Part shown: piece by piece, positions 42,933 to 53,300 of the stretch
Numbering within the stretch: the stretch's first letter is position 1
Layout: each line of letters opens with the position of its first letter
NCBI RefSeq assembly: GCF_041435055.1
Contig: NZ_CP108002.1
Location: forward strand, 7,626,001 to 7,690,000
Length of the DNA stretch: 64,000 nucleotides
Direction: 5' to 3'
Source: Streptomyces sp. NBC_00341
GTDB taxonomy: Bacteria; Actinomycetota; Actinomycetes; Streptomycetales; Streptomycetaceae
Made by a program: the position numbers and the translations under genes
The notes under the pieces: model-generated
Seen by the model: the letters and a program-made list of their open reading frames with translations, nothing else
Databases searched by the model: none
Told to the model about the DNA's origin: nothing

Positions 42933-43427
42933 TTACCCGGACGGCACCTCCACAACGGCCCAGACCGTCTTGCCGGGCCCGTCCGTACACGGGAACCAGC
43001 CCCAACGGTCCGTCAGCGCCGAGACCAGGAGCAGCCCCCTGCCCCCGTCTCCCTCTAGGTCGAGCCCGGCAACCGGCGCCGCGACGGTCGGCCGTACGGG
43101 AAGCCGCTCGCCGCGCGTATCGGTGACCTCCACGCGCAGGGCGCTGCCCTCGGCGGACAGGTTCAGCCGGAAGTCCCGCCCGGGCACGTGCCCGTGGCGC
43201 AAAGCGTTCGCGCTGAGCTCGGCGACCACCAGCGTCACCGTGTCGTGCGTGTCGCTGCCGTACGGGACGCCCCAGGCGTCGAGCCGCTCTCCGGCCAGCC
43301 GGCGGGCGAGCCGGGCGCCGCGGGGCGTGGAGCTGAACCGCATCGCGAAGTGGTGCCGGGGGAGGCGGGGTTGGGCGGGGTGTGGGGACTGGGGGGTTCG
43401 GATGGGGAGGGGTGGGGTGCTGGTCAT
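42933..43427 (-). CDS. HATPase_c ATP-binding protein, anti-sigma-factor-like
   Basis: A 164-residue GHKL protein. N-box VAELSANALRHG (Glu70, Asn74) and the G-box GDGGRGLLLVSALTDRWG are present. It lacks a histidine kinase dimerisation domain, so it is of the RsbW/SpoIIAB-like class very numerous in Streptomyces. These bind or phosphorylate regulatory partners. It precedes the Ser/Thr kinase by 173 bases on the same strand. Confidence 0.88.
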   Translation of the reverse strand: MTSTPPLPIRTPQSPHPAQPRLPRHHFAMRFSSTPRGARLARRLAGERLDAWGVPYGSDTHDTVTLVVAELSANALRHGHVPGRDFRLNLSAEGSALRVEVTDTRGERLPVRPTVAAPVAGLDLEGDGGRGLLLVSALTDRWGWFPCTDGPGKTVWAVVEVPSG

Positions 43428-43485
43428 GGGCCCACGCTCTCGCGGTGCCGCTCACTGTGACCATGGGCGACGCGCGGTCTCGGTG

Positions 43486-43520
43486 TGCTTGTACGCGGTG
43501 GGCGTCTTGCTTGTACGCGG
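43486..43520. repeat. 13-base direct repeat pair between divergent genes
   Basis: TGCTTGTACGCGG occurs at 43486-43498 and 43508-43520, 22 bases apart, in the 235-base space between the divergent HATPase and EcsC genes. The two-helical-turn spacing suggests a protein binding site for one regulator on one face. The rest of the gap shows no gene. Confidence 0.45.
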
Positions 43521-43662
43521 GTGGGGCAGGCCGTGGTGACGTCGCGTCGGCCGAGCAGATTCCGACACCCTCGCGCTTCGCAGTACAACAGAGCCGCTGC
43601 GTGCGTGAACCAGTGGCGGGAATCCCACGTTGTGCAGTGGTCTCGGCCGCTACGATCACGAA

Positions 43663-44775
43663 ATGGCGGACCCTTCGGAATATGAGCTCTTGGCATGGCG
43701 TGACATCCAGCGGTTCAAGGACCGGGCACTGTCACGAATGATGAAGAACGCCGGTGAGCAAGTGGCGATAGGCACTGCGGAACTCGGCAAGCGGGCCGCG
43801 AAACGCCTGGAGAAGCACCCGAGGGCTCAATCGGCGGTAGCGCGTGGTCAGAAGCTCGTCGCCAAGGGCGCTGACACGGTCGGGACCAAGGCGCGCGGAG
43901 CCGCTGACGCCCTCCCGGACTGGAGCGGCACCGCGGTTCAGTCCGTGCGGCAGACGGTGGGGCGGGTCTCGCGGGCGGGACTTTCCTCCAAGCGGGTGGT
44001 GGCGCTCCATAAGAAGCGCGGGCACGACGTCGCAGCGCTGTCCGACCTGCACCGCCTCGACCTTCAACAGATCGACGCGGTCCGTGGACGAGCGGCGAGC
44101 TGGTACTACCCTGCTGTCGCCGCTCTCTCGGGAGCGAGCGCGGGGCTGGTGATCTCCGGAGGGCAGCTCGTCACCGTCGCTTCTGCAGGGGCTGCGGCAG
44201 CGCCTTCGGGAGGTGCCATCGTCGGCGCTTTCGCTGCCGATACCGCAGTCGTCCTCGGACTCGCATCCCGCTGCGTCGGCCAGGTCTCGCTCATCTACGG
44301 CTACGACCCCGAAGCGCCTGCCGAGAAACTCTTTGTGATGTCTGTCATCAACGCCGGAACTGCCGCGTCGGCCACCGCCAAGACCGCTGCGATGGCCGAC
44401 ATCTCGAGGCTCACCCAAGCACTCGTCCGCGGCAAGTCATGGAGCGTCCTCAACGAGGCAGTTGTCGCCAGGGTCTCCGCGCGCTTCGCGAAGGAATTCG
44501 GCTTCCGCCTTACCAAGAAGGGGCTCGGCAAGGCCCTGCCCGCATTCGGGATCCTCGTCGGCGGCACCCTCAACTGGACCACTCTGGAGTCGATCGTCGA
44601 CGCCGCCGACGTGGCGTACCGGCGGCGGTTCCTCCTCGAGAAGTACCCGCATCTTGGTGACGAGGAGGCATACGCATCGCGTCCTGATGACGGACCGGAC
44701 GCCCCGGACGAAGCCGACGTGGCGATCAGTGTGCTTGACGAGCTGGCCGAAGCGGGCGGACCCGACCTCAACTGA
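43663..44775 (+). CDS. EcsC family protein
   Basis: A 370-residue protein beginning MADPSEYELLAW. The first third is basic and Ala/Arg-rich. The EcsC-type part follows with hydrophobic stretches (YYPAVAALSGASAGLVISGG, GGAIVGAFAADTAVVLGLA). The block LIYGYDPEAPAEKLFVMSV and the end KKGLGKALPAFGILVGGTLN are typical of the family. EcsC proteins are associated with ABC transporter regulation in Bacillus, but the molecular role is unknown. It precedes the STAND-WD40 gene by 236 bases, which hold no gene. Confidence 0.82.
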   Translation: MADPSEYELLAWRDIQRFKDRALSRMMKNAGEQVAIGTAELGKRAAKRLEKHPRAQSAVARGQKLVAKGADTVGTKARGAADALPDWSGTAVQSVRQTVGRVSRAGLSSKRVVALHKKRGHDVAALSDLHRLDLQQIDAVRGRAASWYYPAVAALSGASAGLVISGGQLVTVASAGAAAAPSGGAIVGAFAADTAVVLGLASRCVGQVSLIYGYDPEAPAEKLFVMSVINAGTAASATAKTAAMADISRLTQALVRGKSWSVLNEAVVARVSARFAKEFGFRLTKKGLGKALPAFGILVGGTLNWTTLESIVDAADVAYRRRFLLEKYPHLGDEEAYASRPDDGPDAPDEADVAISVLDELAEAGGPDLN

Positions 44776-45011
44776 ACCAAGCGTGGATCGCTCGCGCGTG
44801 CCGGGGGCTGAAGACCTTCTTGATGCACAGGATTTGAGCTGAGCTCTCCAGATTCGAGCTTGCCTGTACGGATCGGCGCTGCCGCCGGAAGTGGCTTGTT
44901 CTCTGACTTGCGGTTGAGATCGAGTACTGCGGGTCCGATGATGGCCGGGGCGAACAACGGACGGGGGCGCGCTGTGCTGAGCGCAGATGATGGCACGTCG
45001 GTCGGTGCGCC

Positions 45012-48000
45012 ATGAAGCAGCGCATGCAACTGGTGCTTCAGGTGCTCCTGGTACTCGTGGCGAGTCTGTTCGGGATCGTCACCAACTACGCCACCGGTGT
45101 CGACGAGGCACCCTGGCTGTTACAGGTCATTCAGAGGGCGTCCGTCCCCGCCATTGGTCTGTTGGTCATCGCGATGGTCGTGGTCCAAGTCGTTGTGTAC
45201 CGGCTGGAAAACCCGGCACCGCCGCAGGCCGACTGGCCGCGTGACCGGCCCCCGTACCCGGGGTTGGACGCCTTCGCGGAGGACGAAAGTGCTGTGTTCT
45301 TCGGGCGGGAGGCCCTGGCCGCCGAACTGACGCGCAGGCTCAATACCTCGCCGGACAGGCCGGCGGAACGGTTTCTGGTCCTGGTCGGCGCGTCCGGAAG
45401 CGGAAAGTCATCCCTGGTCAGGGCCGGCGTGATGCCCCGGCTGCGGGATCGCCGATGGACAGTGGTCCCTGCGTTCACCCCGGGGGCGAGCCCGTTGGGC
45501 GCGCTGGCATCGGCTATCGCCTCTGCTGGCGGGGGTCAGGAACCCGCAAGCGCCGTCCTGCGCCGGTTGCGGCAGGGCCCGGCCGCGCTCAGAGCGGAAC
45601 TGACCCGCCTGCGTGGCGGCCGGTTCCGTCGGCTCCTCCTGGTGGCGGACCAGTTCGAAGAGGTCCTCACCCTGACCGGTGAACGGGAACGCGCCCAGTT
45701 CCTCGAATCGCTCCGCTACTGCGTTGAGCAGGACACGAGCATCCGCGTGCTCGCCACCCTCCGGGTGGACTTCCTCGGAAGGCTCCTGACTACGGGGCAC
45801 GCCGAGATCTGCCAGCGCCCACTCACGGTCGGCGCACTCGGCAGGGGTCAGTTCGCGCAGGTCGTGGAGCGTCCCGCCGCACTGGTGGGCCTCACCTTCG
45901 AGCCCGGAGTTGTCGACACCATCATTGATGACGCCGGCGCGGACGATGCTCTGCCGCTGCTCGCCTACCTCCTCCAGGAGCTCTACTTCGCGGCCGGTCC
46001 GGGCGGTACGGTCACCGAGGAGCTGTACCTCGGCCTGGGCGGCGTGGCCGGTGCTCTCGCGCGGCAGGCGGACAACACGGTGTCCGAGCTCGACCATGCA
46101 GACGGGATCACCTTCGTTCTGAGGGTCCTCCTCAGGTTCGTCACGGTCCGGGGGCACGAAGTGGCCCGAAAACGTGTCCTCCTGTCCGAACTGACCGAGC
46201 CCGAACGGCACGTCGTGGACGCCTTCGTCGACGCGCGTCTACTGACGTCCGATGCGGCAGGCGACGGAACCGCAGGCCAGGAACAACCCTACGCACAGGT
46301 GACGCATGAGGCGCTGTTCCGACAATGGGCACCCCTGCGCCAGGAGGTCGAATCGCGTGCGGATCAGCTTCGCGAGCGGGCCGAACTGGAGCGCTGGGCC
46401 GAGGACTGGGAGCGCTCCGGCCGGAGCGACGACTACCTTCTGACCGGGGAGCGGCTCAGGTTGGCTCAACGCCGGCTCACCGCACTTGAGGAGTCGGGCA
46501 TCGCCCCGGACCCGGTCCGCGTGCTCGTGCAGTGCTCGCAGCGACGCGACCTTGCCTTCCTGCGCCGCGTGTCGGACAGCATTGGCCAGTACGCGCTCGG
46601 TAGCGCGGAGACTCACCCGGAACAGGCGATACTCCTGTCTCTGGCCGCTCTCGGCGAATGCACGCCCACGCCCTCGGCCCGCCGAGGCCTCATGGCGGCG
46701 CTGGCCGCGAGCCATCTCCGTACACGCGTGGACGCGCACACGGACACAGTCCGGCACATCGCGTGGTCCCCGGACGGCCGCCGACTGGCCACCGCCTCGC
46801 GCGACGGCAGCGCACGCGTCCTGGACGCCCGCTCCGGCCAGTCTCTGCTTGTCCTGTCGTCCGACGGGGCGATGGTCGAGTCGGTGGCATGGTCGCCTGA
46901 CTCCGCGTACGTCGCGACGGCCGGCCGGGAGCGTGTGGTGCGCATCTGGGACACCGTGGCGGGCGCGCCCGTCCGGCTGCTGACAGGAGCCACAGACATC
47001 GTGAGACAGGTGGCCTGGTCACCCGACGGAACGCGCGTCGCCGCCAGTTCGAAGGACTGCGTCGTACGGGTGTGGGAGGCCGGGACGGGTCGCCTCGTGC
47101 AGGAACTGACGGGACACCGGAACGACGTCTGGGGAGTCACCTGGTCACCTGACAGCGACCGTCTCGCCTCGGCCTCGCACGACCAGACGGCCCGCGTGTG
47201 GGACGTGGCGACGGGAACCGCCGTCGTCGTTCTGGAAGGACACACGGATTTCGTCGAAGGCGTCGCCTGGTCCCCGGACGGCCAGTCGATCGCCACCGGG
47301 TCGGGCGACCACACGGCCCGCATCTGGGACGCCCGGACCGGTGCGCTTCAACTACTGCTGCGTGGCCACACCGACTACGTATGGAACTTGGCTTGGTCTC
47401 CGGACAGCCGTGCCCTCGCCTCCGCGTCCTCCGACCACACCGTGCGCCTCGTCAGCACTCAGGACGCGAAGGTGCTGGCCGTGCTGCGCGGCCACGCGGA
47501 TACCGTCTGGGGTGTGAGCTGGTCGCCCTCCGGAAGCCAGCTCGCCACGAGTTCCGCGGACGGCGCTGCGATCGTGTGGGACCTACGGCCCCGGGGCGCG
47601 GAGGTCCTCGCGGCCGACGGCCACCGAGGCCCGGTGAACGAGGCCTCTTGGTCTGCCGATGAGCAGTGGATCGCCACGGCCTGCGACGACGCGACCGTAC
47701 GCCGGTGGAGTTCCGACGACGGTGCCCTTGTCGGAGAGCCGTTGAGGCTCGATGACAGGGTCTGGAGCGTGGCGTGGTCCCCGCTGCCTCAGGACGGCAG
47801 GCTGGCCCTCAGCACGAACGACGGTCTCTTCCGGATCGTGGACGAGGCCGGCACGGTCCTGGCCGAGCAGCGGGGAGAGGTCGTCGAGTCGTGCGCCTGG
47901 GCGCCGGACGGCCGCCGCATCGCGACTGGCGGACACGACGGAACCGTGCGCGTCCGCGAGGCGGACAGCGGCACGGAACTCACCGTCCTGACCGGCCACC

Positions 48001-48572
48001 AGGACTGGGTGGGACGCGTCGCCTGGTCGCCGGGCGGTCGCATGCTCGCCAGCGCGTCGGACGACCGTACCTGCCGTCTCTGGGACGTCGCGGAGAGCCG
48101 GCAGCTCACCGTCCTGCGAGGCCACGACAACTATGTCGACGACGTGGCTTGGTCCCCGGACGAAGAGCGGATCGCCACCGCCTCCGGCGACTGGACGGTG
48201 GCGGTGTGGGAGACCGCGACGGGCCGCCGCATCGATGTGCTCAAGGGCCATGAAGGACGCGTCCGATGCGTGGCGTGGTCTCCCGACGGCCGCCATCTCG
48301 CCAGCGGCTCGGACGACCGGACAGTGCGCGTCTGGTGTGCCGACACCTTGGAGGAGGTCGCCGTCATCGGTGTCCACCAGGACAAGGTCTCGTCGGTCGC
48401 CTGGTCTCGGGACAGCACCCGCCTGCTCACCGCCTCTTTCGACGGCACGGCCCGGATCTGGTCCGCCGCCCCCGACTACGACCGGCTCGAAGCCCACGCC
48501 CGGGGGCGCGTATTCCGGACCCTCGACGAGGACGAACGCCGACGCCACCTGCTGCCTCTGGCGGGGACGTAG
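45012..48572 (+). CDS. Membrane-anchored nSTAND1 NTPase with C-terminal WD40 propellers
   Basis: A 1186-residue protein. Two membrane helices lie at about 8-27 and 46-63. The nSTAND1 NTPase begins near residue 82 (YPGLDAFAEDESAVFFGRE): Walker A GASGSGKS (126-133), Walker B LLLVADQFEE. A helical winged region follows to about 570. About fourteen WD40 repeats fill the rest, with the motif VAWSPDGRRLATAS and its variants. STAND proteins with such sensors can form oligomers on recognising a ligand. It sits a few kb from a type I restriction-modification operon, as defence NTPases often do. ATG at 45012 starts shortly before the first helix. Cause and effect of activation are unknown. Confidence 0.9.
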   Translation: MKQRMQLVLQVLLVLVASLFGIVTNYATGVDEAPWLLQVIQRASVPAIGLLVIAMVVVQVVVYRLENPAPPQADWPRDRPPYPGLDAFAEDESAVFFGREALAAELTRRLNTSPDRPAERFLVLVGASGSGKSSLVRAGVMPRLRDRRWTVVPAFTPGASPLGALASAIASAGGGQEPASAVLRRLRQGPAALRAELTRLRGGRFRRLLLVADQFEEVLTLTGERERAQFLESLRYCVEQDTSIRVLATLRVDFLGRLLTTGHAEICQRPLTVGALGRGQFAQVVERPAALVGLTFEPGVVDTIIDDAGADDALPLLAYLLQELYFAAGPGGTVTEELYLGLGGVAGALARQADNTVSELDHADGITFVLRVLLRFVTVRGHEVARKRVLLSELTEPERHVVDAFVDARLLTSDAAGDGTAGQEQPYAQVTHEALFRQWAPLRQEVESRADQLRERAELERWAEDWERSGRSDDYLLTGERLRLAQRRLTALEESGIAPDPVRVLVQCSQRRDLAFLRRVSDSIGQYALGSAETHPEQAILLSLAALGECTPTPSARRGLMAALAASHLRTRVDAHTDTVRHIAWSPDGRRLATASRDGSARVLDARSGQSLLVLSSDGAMVESVAWSPDSAYVATAGRERVVRIWDTVAGAPVRLLTGATDIVRQVAWSPDGTRVAASSKDCVVRVWEAGTGRLVQELTGHRNDVWGVTWSPDSDRLASASHDQTARVWDVATGTAVVVLEGHTDFVEGVAWSPDGQSIATGSGDHTARIWDARTGALQLLLRGHTDYVWNLAWSPDSRALASASSDHTVRLVSTQDAKVLAVLRGHADTVWGVSWSPSGSQLATSSADGAAIVWDLRPRGAEVLAADGHRGPVNEASWSADEQWIATACDDATVRRWSSDDGALVGEPLRLDDRVWSVAWSPLPQDGRLALSTNDGLFRIVDEAGTVLAEQRGEVVESCAWAPDGRRIATGGHDGTVRVREADSGTELTVLTGHQDWVGRVAWSPGGRMLASASDDRTCRLWDVAESRQLTVLRGHDNYVDDVAWSPDEERIATASGDWTVAVWETATGRRIDVLKGHEGRVRCVAWSPDGRHLASGSDDRTVRVWCADTLEEVAVIGVHQDKVSSVAWSRDSTRLLTASFDGTARIWSAAPDYDRLEAHARGRVFRTLDEDERRRHLLPLAGT

Positions 48573-48585
48573 CCAGTACGTCGAC

Positions 48586-48885
48586 TCAGTACCGCTCCTC
48601 CACCGTCCGAGCGTCGGTGCTCACGAGGTAGTCGTCAGGATCGAGATCCATCGCCTTGCGGGCAGACGACGCCCAGTAGGTCGCGTTGCGCTCAGCGAAT
48701 GTCTCCGGTCCTTCGTAAGAGATCAGCCAGACGAACTGGTTGCGCTCCCGGTCGACCCAGGCGCCACCGAGGGTGAACCCCAACTCCAGCCGCAGCGGCA
48801 CGATGTCGGACGTCCATCGCTCCACCCACTCGTCCAGCAGGCCGTCGCGGACGGTATAGGTGCGGAGCTGAGTGGTCTTGGGCAT
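48586..48885 (-). CDS. NIPSNAP family protein
   Basis: A 99-residue small ferredoxin-like-fold protein. It begins MPKTTQLRTYTVRDGLLDEW, and a central FVWLISYEG and ATYWASSARKA are typical of NIPSNAP proteins. The start at 48885 has AGAGGA upstream. It lies convergent to the WD40 gene, with 13 bases between stops. Its role is not known. Confidence 0.82.
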   Translation of the reverse strand: MPKTTQLRTYTVRDGLLDEWVERWTSDIVPLRLELGFTLGGAWVDRERNQFVWLISYEGPETFAERNATYWASSARKAMDLDPDDYLVSTDARTVEERY

Positions 48886-49134
48886 GAGGGTGTCCTCTCG
48901 CAGGTCGACTCGGAGCGCGCCACTGCGAAGGGTATGCGATCTATCGGTAGCGGGTATCGCTGAGCGTCGGCTCGCTGGGCGCACTCTTTGGAGGGAAGCC
49001 CCTGTGAACGCGGTGCAGGTGGGTCGGCAGGTGATTACGGTGCCCGAGTGGGACGAACCGAGGCCGGGCGCTGCGGTGCGCAGGCGTGAACGTGGTTCGG
49101 AAGGTCCTGAGTTGAGGCCGGGCGTGGGGCGCGT

Positions 49135-50037
49135 ATGTACGGACAGGCGGTGGTGACGATGGCGTTGGACGACGCGGGGGCGGAGCCGGGTGCGGAGGCG
49201 GTCGGCGGGCCTGAAACCGGGACGCGGCCGGAGGGCAAGTCGGAAAACGGGGTGGCGGTCGCGTTCGGGCGGCAGCTGAAGCTTCTGCGGATCCGGGCTG
49301 GTCTGGACCGGGTGGAGTTCGGGAAGCGGGTGGGGTATGCGGCACAGTCCATCGCCTCGTTCGAGCAGGGGCGGCGGATTCCGCAGCCGGAGTTCGTCGA
49401 CAAGGCTGACCGGGTGCTGGACGCGGGTGGGCTGTTGATGGCGTTGAAGGAGGAGCTGGCGCGGTCACAGTATCCGGCGTTCTTTCGGGACGCTGCGCGG
49501 CTGGAGGCTGAGGCGTTGGAGCTCTTCTTGTACGCGGTGAGTGCCGTGCCGGGGCTCCTGCAAACGGAGGAGTACACCCGTGCCCTTCTCGCGATGCGAC
49601 GGCCGCTGCTCGACGGGGACATTATCGAGCAGCGTGTGGTCTCTCGCATGGCTCGACAGGAGGTACTCAATCGGTGGCCCGCTCCCTTGACGAGTTTCGT
49701 GATCGAGGAAGCCGTTCTGCGGCGGCCGTTCGGCGGAACGGCAGTGCTCCGGGGCGTCCTTGAGCAGATCCTTCTGGTTGGTCGGCAGCGGAGCGTCGAG
49801 ATTCAGGTCATGCCGACGGTCCGTGAGGACAACGCGGGACTGGATGGGCCGTTCACCTTGATCACGTGCAAGAGCGGTGAGCAACTTGCGTATCTGGAGG
49901 TACAAGGGCGCAGCATCCTGCTGACCGATCGCGATGAGGTGCGCTCTGTGGCGGCACGCTATGGGATCATCCGTTCGCAGGCTCTGACTCCGCAGGAGTC
50001 TCTGGTATTCATCGAGAAGTTGCTGGGAGAGCTATGA
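49135..50037 (+). CDS. XRE-family HTH regulator with DUF5753
   Basis: A 300-residue regulator. The N-terminal helix-turn-helix (about 40-100; LKLLRIRAGLDRVEFGKRVG and YAAQSIASFEQGRRIP) is followed by the DUF5753 domain (about 110-295; SAVPGLLQTEEYTRALL, RQRSVEIQVMP, YLEVQGRS). ATG at 49135 is the upstream choice with GTGGGG; GTG 49153 or ATG 49159 would lose six or eight residues. It overlaps a DUF397 gene by ATGA, the standard Streptomyces pair (as in bldB/whiJ-like systems). Confidence 0.9.
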   Translation: MYGQAVVTMALDDAGAEPGAEAVGGPETGTRPEGKSENGVAVAFGRQLKLLRIRAGLDRVEFGKRVGYAAQSIASFEQGRRIPQPEFVDKADRVLDAGGLLMALKEELARSQYPAFFRDAARLEAEALELFLYAVSAVPGLLQTEEYTRALLAMRRPLLDGDIIEQRVVSRMARQEVLNRWPAPLTSFVIEEAVLRRPFGGTAVLRGVLEQILLVGRQRSVEIQVMPTVREDNAGLDGPFTLITCKSGEQLAYLEVQGRSILLTDRDEVRSVAARYGIIRSQALTPQESLVFIEKLLGEL

Positions 50038-50234
50038 AGACCACTGATGCTCCTGTCACGCAGGGGCTGGCTTGGGTCAAGAGCAGCTATAGCGGGGCTG
50101 AAGGCGGTGAGTGCGTTGAGGTCGCTGCCGCCGCCACCCGCGTGCACATCCGCGATTCGAAGCAGACCGGCGGTCCCGTGCTGACGGTCGGGCCGGGCGC
50201 ATGGGCGGGGTTCGTCGGGCTCGTCGCGAGCTGA
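50034..50234 (+). CDS. DUF397 domain protein
   Basis: A 66-residue protein with the family's LAWVKSSYSGAEGGECVEVA and VHIRDSKQTGGPVLTV. DUF397 proteins partner with XRE-DUF5753 regulators, in the whiJ-type pairs, and may act as toxin-antitoxin-like modules. The start lies inside the preceding stop codon. Confidence 0.93.
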   Translation: MKTTDAPVTQGLAWVKSSYSGAEGGECVEVAAAATRVHIRDSKQTGGPVLTVGPGAWAGFVGLVAS

Positions 50235-50249
50235 GCCGCGCCTACGCAG

Positions 50250-50294
50250 GAGGGCCCCGCCCGCGTGCCGAATCGGCAATGCGGCGGGGCCCTC
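50250..50294. terminator. Bidirectional hairpin between DUF397 gene and hsdR
   Basis: Perfect 12-base arms GAGGGCCCCGCC (50250-50261) and GGCGGGGCCCTC (50283-50294) have an inner GCCG/CGGC pairing. The hairpin is situated between convergent genes and should serve both. Confidence 0.85.
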
Positions 50295-50314
50295 TCGTTC
50301 GTACGGGCGACGAA

Positions 50315-53300
50315 CTACTCGTCCACGCCCTCGTCCCGGCGGATCATCCGCCAGGCCGCCCGGCGAGCACTGCGGTCCAGGCTGGAGCGGAAGTTCTTGT
50401 CGGGGCCGAAGTACTGGCGCCCTATGCCGGCGGTCGACTCGATGTGATCGGCCATGTTGTCGGCGAAGGCGCGGTCGAAGACCTTGCCGAAGTTCGCCTC
50501 GTCGTTGACGACGGCCGCGGCCCGGACCTTCGGGTCCTCGGTCGTCTTCTTGAACGGCTTCCGGACGTCGTCCTCGGTGAACTCCGTGCCGAACTTGGCA
50601 TTGAACGCGTCGATCAGCTCCGACAGCAGAGACTTCTCCGGCTCAGCCGCACCACCCGTGCCGTCGCCGAAGCCGGGGAGCGCGGTCGGCCCTTCGGGGG
50701 ACAGAGAGACGTCGTATTCCCCCGTCTTCTCCACCCGCAGATGGCTGAGATCGATCTCGCCTATGTCGACGCCGCCGTCCGCGAGGCGGGGGAGCCGGTT
50801 GAGGAGGTAGCGGCCGTAGAGGTGCAGCCGTTCCAACTCCGCGTCGCGGTAGGGAACGATCTGGGCGAGGAAGCCGTACTTCCGTACGTAGTCGTTGAGG
50901 TTCGCCCTGAACTCCTCGGCCACGTTCACGTCGTCCTCCTCTTCGCTCTCCAGGAGGGGCGTGAAGCGGGCGACGGCGGGGGAGAGGAGCCGGTACAGCT
51001 CGGCGTGCAGCTTCTCCCACTTCGCCTGCGAGCCGGCGGCCTTCTCCTTCGCCGCGAAGTACGCGGCGGCGAACTCGTCCATCTCGGACTCGGAGATGAT
51101 CGGCGCCGACATAACCCGGCCCTGCGCGGTGTAGAGCAGGTTCGGGTCGGAGGGGAGGGTGTTGGCCTCCTCGAAGTACGGGCGGAACGCGTCCTGGATG
51201 TCCTCGGCGGCGTTCACGAAGTCAAGGACCGCCAGGTCCGCCTGCGTCTTGCGGTCGGCCGTGCGGTTGAGCCGGGAGAGCGTCTGGACGGCGGAGATGC
51301 CGGTCAGGGTCTTGTTGACGTACATGGTGGTGAGGAGCGGCTGGTCGAAGCCGGTCTGGTACTTCTCCGCGACGACCAGGATCTTGTACTCCTGCTGCCC
51401 CCGCCCGCCCGCGCCGACCGCCTTGTCGTCAGCCCGGGTGTAGGCGAACGCCTTCGGCAGCCCGCTCTCCGCGATGCCGCCGTTCTCCTTCGGCTCGGTC
51501 GTCTCCTGGTCGTCGCCGTTGATCTTGAGTGAGCCGGAGAACGCCACGAGGACGCCGAGGTCCGGATACTTGGTGTCGTACGCCCGGTCCTTGATGTAGC
51601 TCTTGATCGCACGGGCCATCTCCACGGCGGACTCCCGCGAAGCCGTCACCACCATGGACTTGGCGCGCCCGCCGAGCCGGCCTCGGGAGTGCGTCACGAA
51701 GTGCTCCACGATCACCTGGGCGTGCTGGGTGACGGTGCTCTCGTGCATGAGCGCGTACCGGGCGAGCAGGCTGTTGGCCTTCGAGGGGTCCACCTCGCGC
51801 TCGTCCCGGTTCTCGTTCACCAGCTTCCAGTACGTGTTATACGTGACGTAGTTCCGCAGTGGGTCGAGGATGAACCCTTCCTCGATGGCCTGACGCATGG
51901 AGTACGTGTGGAAGGGGCGGTAGGCCGCCTCGCCGTCCACGGTGTCCTCCGTGCCGAAGAGTTCGAGGGTCTTGGCCTTCGGGGTGGCGGTGAAGGCGAA
52001 GTAGGAGAGGTTCGCGGCCTTGGAGCGTTCCGCGGCCTTCTGCTTCAGCTTCTCGTAGACGGTTGCAGTGCTCGCGCCCTTGTCCTCTGAGTCCGCATCC
52101 AGACCGAGGTCCCGCAGCGCGGCCTTCACGGCGGTGGAGGCGTCGCCGGACTGCGAGGAGTGGGCCTCGTCGATGACGATCGCGAAGGTGGTGCCCTTGA
52201 TCTCGGTCGGGTTGCGCTCGATGTAGTCGATGAGCGCGGGGAACGAGTGCAGGGTGACCGTCACGATCTTGCCGGTGTCGCGGGACAGCGCACGGGCGAG
52301 CTGTTCGCTCTTCGAGCCGTGCTTCTCATCGACCTTCACGACCAGGCCCTCGGTCTGCGAGAAGCTGCCGACCGTTTCACGGAGTTGGGCGTCGAGGTTG
52401 CGCCGGTCCGTGATGACGATGACTTTGTCGAACACGGGTGAACCCGGCTTGATCCGGCCGGCCGCGAGGGCGTCGGCGTCGAGCGTGCGGGGGTCCGTGT
52501 CGGCGTGCAGGTCGCTCAGCCGGTGAGCGAGCCAGCCGATGGTGTTCGACTTGCCGGAGCCGGCGGACGCCATGACGAGGTAGTTCTGCCCCACGCCGTG
52601 GGTCGAGGCGTGGGCGGCCAACTTCTTGACGACGTCCCACTGGTGGAAGCGCGGGAAGATCGTTGACTTGGCGGTCCCGCCGCCGGGCGTCTTCGTCTTC
52701 TGCTGGTGCACGTAACGCTGAAGCAGATCCAGCCAGTTGTCCCGTGCCCAGACCTGCTCCCAGAGGTAGGAAGTGGCGTACGTGCCGTAGGCGGTCGGGT
52801 CCGGGTTTCCGGCACCGCCGGGCAGGCCGGCTCCGTTGGAGCCGGTGTTGAAGGGGAGGAAGCGGGTGTTCTTGCCCCGGAGATGGGTGGCGACGAAGAC
52901 GAGATCCGGGTCCACGGCGAAGTTCGCGACGACGCGGCGGGTGAAGATCAGCTCGGTGGGGTCGCGATCGGTGCGGTACTGCTCCTTGGCGTGCTCGACG
53001 CCCTGCCGGGTGAGGGGGTTCTTCAGCTCGGCGGTGGCGACGGGGATGCCGTTCAGGAACAGGGTCAGGTCGAGCTTGTTGCCCCAGTCGGCCTGCTTGG
53101 TGGCGTAGGTGAGCTCTCGTACGACGGTGAGACGGTTGGCCCGGTAGCCGTCGAGCACGGAGTCGTCGGCGACGAGATTCGGCTTGAAGTAGGCCACGCG
53201 GAGGCGGACGCCGCGGTCCTTGACGCCGTTGCGCAGGACGTTGAGGAGACCGTCTTCGCTGATGGCCTTGTCGAGGCGCTGGGCGAAGCCGCGCTGGGCG

